This document shows, piece by piece, positions 7,695-13,220 of a stretch of 16,626 nt of DNA (position 1 is its first letter; the number at the start of each line of letters is the position of its first letter). Below the pieces are notes generated by a model, which saw only the letters and a program-made list of their open reading frames with translations, was not told where the DNA came from and searched no databases. Source of the stretch: Deltaproteobacteria bacterium (GTDB lineage Bacteria; Desulfobacterota_B; Binatia; Binatales; Binataceae). A program made the position numbers and the translations under genes. The stretch is from NCBI GenBank assembly GCA_021827465.1, contig JAKAVX010000008.1, positions 1 to 16,626 of the forward strand. The letters are read 5' to 3'.

Positions 7695-8234
7695 ATGAGG
7701 TGCTCACAATGCGGCTTCGACGCGCTCGCGCAATCCGCCTTCTGTTCGCGATGCGGCGCGCGGCTGAGCCAGCCGAAACCCGCCGACGTGCGCGAGTACG
7801 CACTCGCGCTCATCCGGCGCTCCTACTGGCATTACGCCAGCGTCTTCGTAGTCGGCGCCCTGATGGTCGCCTTCGGCGCGGGAATCATCTACCGCGGGCC
7901 CGGCAATGACAGGGCGGGGCTCGCGCTGATACTCGCCGGGTTCGTGGTATGGGCGCTCGTTCCGCTCGCTCATCGCGCTGTCACCTGGCGTGTCACGTCC
8001 GACCGCCTCATCGAGAAACGCGGACTCCTTGCGACAACCCGCCGCGAGGTGGAACTTTCCGATATCCGCTCGATAGAGGTCAGCCGGCGCCTGGCACAGC
8101 GCGTGGTCGGATTGGGCGACGTCATAATCGCCTCCGCCGCGAGCGCCGACTATCTGATCCGGATGGTTGACGTGCGCGACCCGGACGCCGTGGCGGAAAC
8201 AGTGCGCAAGGCGAGACTCAAGCGCCTCGCCTAG
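7695..8234 (+). CDS. Zinc-ribbon, two-TM membrane protein with bacterial PH (DUF304-like) domain
   Basis: A 179-residue protein with three parts. First, a short zinc ribbon with two Cys pairs, CSQC (3-6) and CSRC (18-21). Second, a basic linker and two membrane segments (about 47-66 and 74-93) joined by a short loop. Third, a domain TWRVTSDRLIEKRGLLATTRREVELSDIRSIEVSRR (about 97-132) continuing to the C-terminus with RVVGLGDVIIAS. This is the bPH2/DUF304 pattern, in which the PH-like domain sits on the cytoplasmic face. Function of the family is unclear. The gene lies 38 nt upstream of rnhB on the same strand, so co-transcription is likely. The ribosome binding site ahead of ATG 7695 is weak. 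Confidence 0.85.
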   Translation: MRCSQCGFDALAQSAFCSRCGARLSQPKPADVREYALALIRRSYWHYASVFVVGALMVAFGAGIIYRGPGNDRAGLALILAGFVVWALVPLAHRAVTWRVTSDRLIEKRGLLATTRREVELSDIRSIEVSRRLAQRVVGLGDVIIASAASADYLIRMVDVRDPDAVAETVRKARLKRLA

Positions 8235-8272
8235 CGGCGCGTGGCAGGAAGGGGAACGCGGAGCGGTTCGCG

Positions 8273-8899
8273 ATGGGCAAAGGGCCTGATTTGCGTTACG
8301 AGCGAAAGCTCTGGCGCGCGGGAGTCGAGGCGGTTGCGGGAGTGGACGAAGCCGGGGTCGGTCCGATGGCCGGGCCGGTGGTGGCGGCCGCCGCGCTTTT
8401 CCCTCCCGAACTTTTCATCAAGGGCGTCAACGACTCCAAGAAGCTCACTCCCGAGCAGCGCGACAACCTGTTCGATCCAATCAGGGAAAAGGCTCTCAGT
8501 ATCGGCGTGGGAATCGTCGATGTCGACGAGATCGACCGGCTCAACATCTATTGGGCCGCGATGCTCGCGATGAGGCGCGCGCTCGGCGCGATGGAGCCTC
8601 AGCCGACGCACGTTCTGGTCGACGGCCGGGCGATTCCCGGGCTGCTTCTGCCGCAGACCCGGATCGTGGGCGGCGATCGCAAGAGTTTCTGCATCGCGGC
8701 GGCGTCGATCGTCGCCAAGGTCACGCGCGACCGCATGATGGCGGAATACGACGAGCGCTTTCCCGGCTACGGATTCGCCGAGCACAAGGGATACTGCACG
8801 CCCGAGCATCTGGAGCTCCTGCGCGGTCTCGGCCCCTCCCCGATCCATCGCAGATCGTTCGCCCCCGTCGCCGCCGTGCTGCAGATGAAGCTGCTTTAG
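8273..8899 (+). CDS. rnhB: Ribonuclease HII
   Basis: A 208-residue enzyme that nicks the RNA strand of RNA-DNA hybrids and starts removal of single ribonucleotides from DNA. The four metal-binding acids are all present: D25 and E26 in GVDEAG, D117 in HVLVDGR and D135 in VGGDRKSF. NDSKKLTPEQR (53-63), IAAASIVAKVTRD (141-153) and the tail GYGFAEHKGYCTPEHL...HRRSF fit the family. The usual GRG motif that contacts the RNA-DNA junction reads G28-V29-G30 here, a notable substitution. Start ATG 8273 has GGAGC eight bases upstream. It follows the PH-domain gene by 38 nt. A short look-alike of its final codons occurs at 10151-10181, downstream of the acyl-CoA dehydrogenase gene. Confidence 0.94.
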   Translation: MGKGPDLRYERKLWRAGVEAVAGVDEAGVGPMAGPVVAAAALFPPELFIKGVNDSKKLTPEQRDNLFDPIREKALSIGVGIVDVDEIDRLNIYWAAMLAMRRALGAMEPQPTHVLVDGRAIPGLLLPQTRIVGGDRKSFCIAAASIVAKVTRDRMMAEYDERFPGYGFAEHKGYCTPEHLELLRGLGPSPIHRRSFAPVAAVLQMKLL

Positions 8900-8919
8900 C
8901 AATGATCCGGGAGCTTCTC

Positions 8920-8940
8920 AGCCTGTTTCGCGAGCAGGCT
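8920..8940 (+). repeat. Hairpin after rnhB
   Basis: AGCCTG (8920-8925) pairs with CAGGCT (8935-8940) across nine bases. It lies 20 nt after the rnhB stop and before the acyl-CoA dehydrogenase. No T-run follows. A weak 3'-end structure for rnhB is possible. Confidence 0.3.
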
Positions 8941-8977
8941 TACAACGAGCGGCTCCGATGCGTCATTATTACGCGAG

Positions 8978-10138
8978 ATGGAATTCGAGCTGTCCGATAG
9001 TCAGAAACAGATCCGCGACACCGTGGCCGCACTGTGCGCGCGCTTCGGCAATGAGTACTGGCGCCAATGCGATGAGAAGAACGCCTATCCTGAGGAATTC
9101 GTTAAAGCATTGAGTCAGGCTGGGTGGCTCGCGGCATTGATTCCCGAGGAGTATGGCGGGGCCGGGCTCGGGATGACGGAAGCGTCGGTGATCCTCGAAG
9201 AGATCAACCGCAGCGGCGGTAATGCCGTAGCTTGTCACGCCCAGATGTACACGATGGCGTCGGTCCTGAAGCACGGCTCGGCTGAGCAGAAGCGCCGATA
9301 TCTGCCCGCAATAGCGTCGGGCGAGATGCGGCTGCAGTCGTTTGGAATTACTGAGCCGGATGCGGGTTCGGAAACGCCGCGGATCAAGACTTTCGCCCGG
9401 CGCGAGGGCGATCAGTACGTGGTCAACGGGCAAAAAATTTTCACTTCACGCTACCAGCATTCGGACATGCTGTTGCTGCTCACTCGCACCACGCCATTCG
9501 ATCAGGTCAGCAAAAAGACCGACGGAATGAGCCTCTTTCTTGTCGATCTCAGGGAGAGCGGAGACGCGATCAAAGCGGTCCCGATCCCGACAATGGTAAA
9601 CCACGGGACCAATCAGCTCTTCATCGACAACCTCGTCTTGCCGCGTGAGGCGCTGATCGGCGAAGAAGGAAAGGGATTTTCCTACGTATTAAGCTCACTG
9701 AACGCCGAGCGCATTCTGGTCGGCAGCGAATCAGTCGGCGACGGCCGCTGGTTCGTCGAATACGCCGTGAAGTATGCAAATGAGCGGCGCGTATTCGACC
9801 GGCCGATCGGCATGAATCAAAGCGTGCAGTTTCCAATTGCCAAAGCCCACGTGGCGGTGGAAGCGGCGAGCCTGATGAGGTTCAAGGCGGCGGCGCTTTT
9901 CGATGCAGCGCTGCCCTGCGGTGCCGAGGCGAACATGACCAAGTATCTCGCCTCCGAGGCAGCATGGGAGGCGGGAGAAGCTGCGATGAACGCGCTGGGC
10001 GGATACGGCTTTGCAAAGGAATACCACGTCGAGCGCAAATGGCGGGAGGCGCGCCTGTACCGGACCGCTCCGATTTCCAACAATTTGATCCTGAGCTTCG
10101 TCGGCGAACACTTGCTCGGGATGCCTCGATCCTACTGA
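8978..10138 (+). CDS. Acyl-CoA dehydrogenase family protein
   Basis: A 386-residue FAD flavoprotein of usual length that would oxidise an acyl-CoA to the 2-enoyl-CoA and pass electrons to ETF. The N-terminal helical domain runs to about 120, with GWLAALIPEEYGGAGLGMTE (48-67). The middle beta domain has QSFGITEPDAGSETP. The C-terminal helical domain has FSYVLSSLNAERILVGSES and ERRVFDRPIGMNQSVQFPIA. The C-terminal Glu of MCAD-type enzymes (IYEGTSE) is absent: the site reads T363-A-P-I-S-N-N. E244 in LNAER lies where isovaleryl-CoA and long-chain dehydrogenases carry their catalytic base. Its codons look less GC-biased than those of neighbouring genes. ATG 8978 has only a weak upstream GAG. The substrate cannot be read from sequence. 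Confidence 0.92.
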   Translation: MEFELSDSQKQIRDTVAALCARFGNEYWRQCDEKNAYPEEFVKALSQAGWLAALIPEEYGGAGLGMTEASVILEEINRSGGNAVACHAQMYTMASVLKHGSAEQKRRYLPAIASGEMRLQSFGITEPDAGSETPRIKTFARREGDQYVVNGQKIFTSRYQHSDMLLLLTRTTPFDQVSKKTDGMSLFLVDLRESGDAIKAVPIPTMVNHGTNQLFIDNLVLPREALIGEEGKGFSYVLSSLNAERILVGSESVGDGRWFVEYAVKYANERRVFDRPIGMNQSVQFPIAKAHVAVEAASLMRFKAAALFDAALPCGAEANMTKYLASEAAWEAGEAAMNALGGYGFAKEYHVERKWREARLYRTAPISNNLILSFVGEHLLGMPRSY

Positions 10139-10150
10139 GAGATCTTGTGG

Positions 10151-10181
10151 GTCGCGATGCTCCGGATGAAGCTGCTCTAGC
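10151..10181 (+). pseudogene. Partial duplicate of the rnhB 3' end
   Basis: GATGAAGCTGCTCTAGC (10165-10181) differs at one base from GATGAAGCTGCTTTAGC at the end of rnhB (8884-8900). Read in the matching frame the segment encodes VAMLRMKLL then a stop, against VAAVLQMKLL then a stop in RNase HII. The similarity starts near 10151 and ends just after the stop. The two copies flank the acyl-CoA dehydrogenase gene. No open frame of useful length reaches it, so if real it is a gene fragment. Confidence 0.5.
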
Positions 10182-10209
10182 CGCGACGACCCGGTTCACT
10201 CCGAGGCGT

Positions 10210-10239
10210 TTGCGTCGGTCGCGCAATTTGCCGCATACT
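10210..10239 (+). promoter_or_regulatory. Weak candidate promoter for the Xre/RES pair
   Basis: TTGCGT (10210-10215) and CATACT (10234-10239) are separated by 18 bp, just upstream of the antitoxin-like ATG at 10249. Transcription would begin only a few bases before the start codon, so translation would be close to leaderless despite a GAGGG just upstream. Tentative. Confidence 0.25.
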
Positions 10240-10248
10240 TGAGGGCAA

Positions 10249-10704
10249 ATGGCACACGCAGCGCATAGCGCGAGCGAGCCCGTCCGGATTGCGGAAATTC
10301 TTGGCGGAGAGCGTACTCTTGGACGGAAAATCCGAACCCCCCTTGAGCTAGAGGAGTGCGCGCGCGAGGGCTTTCCGGCCGGCGTCGTCAAGGCGCTGCT
10401 TGAGAAGTCGGTCGTCAGTTCGCGCGAACTCCACCTGTGGATCGTTCCCCGCCGCACGCTGGCCCATCGGATGAAAAAACGCCAGCGGTTGAGTCTTGAC
10501 GAGTCGAATCGCGTATCCCGCGTCGCAAGGATTTATGCTCTCGCCGTGGAGACGCTCGGAGATCGCGACAAGGCTAATCGATGGCTTAGAAAACCGTTGC
10601 GCCGGTTCGGCGGGCGCACTCCGATGGAGATGATCGAGACCGACCTGGGCGCTAATCAAGTCGAGAACCTTCTCGGCCGGATCTCGCACGGACTGGCCGC
10701 TTGA
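10249..10704 (+). CDS. Xre/MbcA/ParS-type antitoxin (DUF2384 domain)
   Basis: A 151-residue protein. The N-terminal half (about 37-95) is helix-rich with LEECAREGFPAGVVKALLEKSVVSSRELHLWIVPRRTL, resembling the Xre-like helix-turn-helix of this antitoxin family. The C-terminal half (about 100-148) matches the DUF2384 pattern: ALAVETLGDRDKANRWLRKPLRRFGGRTPMEMIETDLGANQVENLLGRI. In known pairs this domain wraps around the RES toxin and blocks its active site while the N-terminus binds the promoter. GAGGG is just upstream of ATG 10249. It overlaps the next gene by four bases, the antitoxin-first layout typical of RES systems, and autorepression is expected from the family. Confidence 0.9.
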   Translation: MAHAAHSASEPVRIAEILGGERTLGRKIRTPLELEECAREGFPAGVVKALLEKSVVSSRELHLWIVPRRTLAHRMKKRQRLSLDESNRVSRVARIYALAVETLGDRDKANRWLRKPLRRFGGRTPMEMIETDLGANQVENLLGRISHGLAA

Positions 10705-11147
10705 GGGCATGGAGGCTTGCGCGGCGCCGATACGCCGCGCTCGACGGTGCGGGTGCGCGGCGCTACGGCGGGCGATGGAACCGGCCGGGTCTGCCAATCG
10801 TGTATGCGTCCGAGCATCTGTCGCTCGCAGTGCTCGAAATAATCGTCCACCTTGAAGTCGCGCTGGACGAGTTTCCCGCGGACTACGTCAAGATCGCTAT
10901 CGACGTTCCCGACGCGCTTTCGATCCGCCGGGTCGAGAGATTACCGAAGGCCGAGGCCGAAATGACGGAGATCGGCTCTCGATGGTACGAATCCGGATCC
11001 AGTGCGGCGCTGGCGGTGCCTTCGATAGTAGTGCCCGAAGAGTTCAACCTGCTGTTCAACCCCGAGCACGCGGAATTCCGCAAGGTCAAGGCGGCGGCTC
11101 CGGAGCCCTTCCGGTTCGATCGGCGGCTGTTGCTGCACGCTTCGTAA
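10701..11147 (+). CDS. RES-domain toxin (NAD+-degrading type)
   Basis: A 148-residue RES-domain protein. The family signature residues are in place: R25 in YGGRWNRPG, E46 in SLAVLEIIVHLE and S108 in VPSIVVPEEFNLLFNPEH. Y35 in PIVYASEHLS is also typical. Characterised RES toxins deplete NAD+ when free of antitoxin, causing growth arrest. The start is TTG at 10701, overlapping the antitoxin stop as TTGA, so translation is coupled to the antitoxin. No better in-frame start lies near. Length is slightly shorter than many family members but appears complete, ending FNPEHAEFRKVKAAAPEPFRFDRRL. With the partner upstream it forms a complete two-gene module. Confidence 0.91.
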   Translation: MRAWRLARRRYAALDGAGARRYGGRWNRPGLPIVYASEHLSLAVLEIIVHLEVALDEFPADYVKIAIDVPDALSIRRVERLPKAEAEMTEIGSRWYESGSSAALAVPSIVVPEEFNLLFNPEHAEFRKVKAAAPEPFRFDRRLLLHAS

Positions 11148-11236
11148 GCGCGCGCCCTGCCCGCGCGCAATCGAGCGTCCGCGCCGCGGCGTCATCGCGC
11201 AGGCACGGTCGCTCCAGCACCCCCTTCCCCACCCTT

Positions 11237-11256
11237 CCCCGCAACTAAACGCGGGG
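11237..11256. repeat. Hairpin in the spacer after the RES gene
   Basis: CCCCGC (11237-11242) pairs with GCGGGG (11251-11256) around the loop AACTAAAC. It lies about 90 nt past the toxin stop, in C-rich spacer (CCTTCCCCACCCTTCCCC). It could mark a transcript end, but no T-run follows. Confidence 0.35.
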
Positions 11257-11333
11257 GCAATCAGGCGTCGTCGCCCTGGCCTCTTTCATTTCACGAAACG
11301 GAAGAGCGATTTATCAGACGGCATTCGATTACC

Positions 11334-11350
11334 CCCGGCTTGAAGCCGGG
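11334..11350. repeat. GC-rich palindrome upstream of the enoyl-CoA hydratase-like gene
   Basis: CCCGGCTTGAAGCCGGG is symmetric about its central G, with eight complementary bases on each side. It sits 64 nt before the likely start of the next gene. Possible operator or 5'-UTR hairpin; no family recognised. Confidence 0.4.
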
Positions 11351-11413
11351 CCGCGCATTTTGGAAACTGAACGCGGCCGTCGCTTTGCGCGAAGGCAACC
11401 GCCAGGAGGACAA

Positions 11414-12241
11414 GTGAGCGCGATGGACATCAACACGGGCACAAACGATCTTCTCGCCAGCCTGGACGATAACGTCCTGACTCTGACATTGAACCGCCCC
11501 GAGGCACGCAATGCGATGTCGGGTGCGATGACCAGCGCACTCGCCGAACAGCTCGCGAAGGCGGAACTCGACCCCGCCGTCAAGTGCATCGTGCTCACGG
11601 GCGCGGGCAAGGGTTTTTGCGCGGGCGGCGACGTCAAAGGGATGGCGGCGCGCGGCGACGGAACCGTGGGCGACAATACGATCGACGCCGCCATACATCG
11701 CCAGCGCATCAATCAGCGCGCAACCGCGGGAAAATTGTTCAAGATGCCGAAGCCAACGATCGCCGCTCTGCCGGGCGCTGCCGCCGGCGCGGGACTGGCG
11801 CTCGCGCTGGCGTGCGACATGCGGATAATGGCTGACACCGCCGTGCTGACCACCGCGTTTGCCCGCGTCGGCTTCTCCGGCGACTACGGTGGCACGTATT
11901 TTCTGACCCAACTCGTGGGTTCCGCCAAGGCGCGCGAACTCTATTACCTCTCCGAGCGCGTGAGCGCCGAGGAAGCGCTCCGGCTCGGACTGACAAACTG
12001 GGTCTGCGCTCCGGAACAACTCGCGCCGAGGACGCGCGAGATCGCAGGGCGGCTGGCCAAGGGACCGACCGTCGCGTTCCGCTACATGAAGGAAAACCTG
12101 AACCGCGCGCTTAACGGCGATATCGACGATTGTCTCGATCTCGAAGCCACGCATCATATCCATTGCGGACAGACCGAGGATCACCGCGAAGCGGCGAAGG
12201 CCTTCGTCGAAAAGCGCGAGCCGGTGTTCAAGGGACGCTAG
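11414..12241 (+). CDS. Enoyl-CoA hydratase/isomerase family protein (PaaG-like active site)
   Basis: A 275-residue crotonase-fold protein from GTG 11414. LTLNRPEARNAMSGAM (23-38), GAGKGFCAGGDVKGM (oxyanion loop) and GAAAGAGLALALACDMRI (second oxyanion loop) define the family. Both catalytic glutamates of true enoyl-CoA hydratases are missing: the sites read A129 (in GLALA) and F149. An Asp, D157 in FSGDYGG, occupies the position of the catalytic Asp of PaaG-type isomerases. An isomerase or other acyl-CoA reaction is therefore more likely than hydration. AGGAGG (11404-11409) lies four bases before GTG 11414 and 13 before ATG 11423; neither spacing is ideal. An upstream TTG frame from 11360 would add a basic tail and is unlikely. 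Confidence 0.88.
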   Translation: MSAMDINTGTNDLLASLDDNVLTLTLNRPEARNAMSGAMTSALAEQLAKAELDPAVKCIVLTGAGKGFCAGGDVKGMAARGDGTVGDNTIDAAIHRQRINQRATAGKLFKMPKPTIAALPGAAAGAGLALALACDMRIMADTAVLTTAFARVGFSGDYGGTYFLTQLVGSAKARELYYLSERVSAEEALRLGLTNWVCAPEQLAPRTREIAGRLAKGPTVAFRYMKENLNRALNGDIDDCLDLEATHHIHCGQTEDHREAAKAFVEKREPVFKGR

Positions 12242-12256
12242 CGGCATTCCATGCCG
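12242..12256 (+). terminator. Hairpin immediately after the enoyl-CoA hydratase-like gene
   Basis: CGGCAT (12242-12247) pairs with ATGCCG (12251-12256) around TCC, starting one base after the stop codon. No clear T-run follows. Candidate 3' end of the transcript. Confidence 0.35.
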
Positions 12257-12338
12257 GCGGGGCACTCTTTCGATTCGTGACGCCGTCGCCAGCGCGCTCC
12301 CGTTGGTCGGGCTTTCCATGCGTTCTTTTCCGTCGCTC

Positions 12339-12414
12339 TGAGCGCCAGCGAAGAATCCCCGCGACGCGGGATGGCAGGAAAAAATCGCCTTCGGCGGATC
12401 CTTCGCTTCGGTCA
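12339..12414 (-). repeat. Palindromic intergenic repeat of the dispersed HPDRSEGSA-reading type
   Basis: The outer arms TGAGCGCCAGCGAAGAATCC (12339-12358) and, read on the minus strand, TGACCGAAGCGAAGGATCC (12414-12396) form an imperfect inverted repeat. Between them are two smaller palindromes: CCCGCGACGCGGG (12358-12370) and CGCCTTCGGCG (12386-12396). The minus strand reads as CHPDRSEGSAEGDFF, a spurious translation I recognise from dispersed intergenic repeats in many environmental bacterial genomes. It lies in the spacer between convergent genes and encodes nothing itself. No copy was found elsewhere in this window. Confidence 0.6.
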
Positions 12415-12447
12415 GGGTGGCAATGAAGGCGGTGGGGAAAGAATCTT

Positions 12448-12888
12448 TTATTTTTTCGGGGCGGGTTCTGCGGAGACGTAGCGCAGGTAGCCGGCGATCC
12501 GGTAGCCGCCGCCGGGGCGATCCTTCGGATGGGTGATCCCGTCGAGCACCGGCACTTCCTCAAAATCAAACGGGCTCACGCCCTTAAGGCATGCCGCGTT
12601 GACGCCGTATTGATTGGGATTCGAGCGCCGGCGGTGATGCGTATAAATCCCGCACTTCGAGCAGAAATAGTGCTCCGCCACGCCCGTGTTGAATCGATAG
12701 AGCGTCAATGCGTTTTCGCCGGACTCGAACGAAATATCTCCCAATTCGGCGGACACCGCGACCGCGCCTCTCATCCTGCAGTACGAACAGTTGCATCGCC
12801 GGGCCGTGCTCAGGCCGTCGGATAGCCTGACTCGGAAACGCACCCTCCCACAGTGGCACGCGGCTTCCATCTCGATACGTTCGGCCAT
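12448..12888 (-). CDS. GFA-family (Mss4-like fold) zinc protein
   Basis: A 146-residue protein of the glutathione-dependent formaldehyde-activating (GFA) family, a zinc-binding beta fold. Zinc ligands are visible as CHCG (11-14), CNCSYC (32-37) and CSKCGIYTHH (76-85). GGYRIAGYLRYVS forms the C-terminal strand. The prototype Gfa was proposed to speed up S-hydroxymethylglutathione formation, but most family members have no known substrate, so no specific role is assigned. AAGGAGG lies nine bases before ATG 12888. Just upstream is a twice-repeated ATATGTCGCG box. The gene converges with the enoyl-CoA hydratase-like gene and diverges from the dehydrogenase operon. Confidence 0.88.
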   Translation of the reverse strand: MAERIEMEAACHCGRVRFRVRLSDGLSTARRCNCSYCRMRGAVAVSAELGDISFESGENALTLYRFNTGVAEHYFCSKCGIYTHHRRRSNPNQYGVNAACLKGVSPFDFEEVPVLDGITHPKDRPGGGYRIAGYLRYVSAEPAPKK

Positions 12889-12906
12889 CGCGTCCAGCCT
12901 CCTTCG

Positions 12907-12928
12907 ATATGTCGCGCAATATGTCGCG
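12907..12928. promoter_or_regulatory. Doubled ATATGTCGCG box upstream of the GFA gene
   Basis: The 10-mer ATATGTCGCG occurs at 12907-12916 and again at 12919-12928, 12 bp apart, immediately upstream of the GFA ribosome binding site. Direct tandem half-sites at about one helical turn suggest an operator, but the protein is unknown and the overlap with the expected leader is large. Confidence 0.3.
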
Positions 12929-13067
12929 AAGTCTCAAAGATAGATCGTCAGCGCGCAGCGCGGAAGACTGACTGAAGCGCTCGTGGCGCTTCGAAGCAGC
13001 GTGAACCCGTGGCGCCTTGTTAAACGCACCGCACACCTGTGGGCGATGATCGCGGGCGAAGAAACAG

Positions 13068-13150
13068 ACTTGATAAATGTTGATTACACGATTCCACCGC
13101 AGGGCCGATTGGAGTACAGTTGCAATTGGCGAACTTGATAAATGTTGATT
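13068..13150 (+). repeat. Exact 18-bp direct repeat with paired TTGAT motifs upstream of pdhA
   Basis: ACTTGATAAATGTTGATT occurs at 13068-13085 and at 13133-13150, start to start 65 bp. Each copy holds two TTGAT motifs exactly 10 bp apart, so four lie on roughly the same helix face. The bases after each copy are also alike (CCAC..GGGC..GGAGTA near 13095-13116 and 13161-13180), indicating an old tandem duplication of about 65 bp. Probably a regulator site for the dehydrogenase genes. Confidence 0.6.
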
Positions 13151-13157
13151 TCGGGTT

Positions 13158-13184
13158 TTGCCACGGGGCGTACGGGAGTAGAAT
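13158..13184 (+). promoter_or_regulatory. Candidate promoter of the dehydrogenase operon
   Basis: TTGCCA (13158-13163) and TAGAAT (13179-13184) are 15 bp apart, shorter than the usual 17. They lie just after the second TTGAT box and 36 bp before the start of E1-alpha. The duplicated upstream copy has a weaker equivalent, TTCCAC (13092) and TACAGT (13115). Confidence 0.3.
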
Positions 13185-13220
13185 TGGAACTGCGCCGGAA
13201 ACGGCGCGGAGGGTTTTCTT

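Larger units (their letters stand above)
12889..13220. other. Divergent intergenic region between GFA and pdhA
   Basis: This 332-nt spacer holds the doubled box near the GFA gene, a 7-bp hairpin (GAAGCGC 12974-12980 with GCGCTTC 12986-12992), and the duplicated control region at 13068-13184 before pdhA. A minus-strand open frame crossing it has no recognisable protein features and is taken as spurious. Confidence 0.5.
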
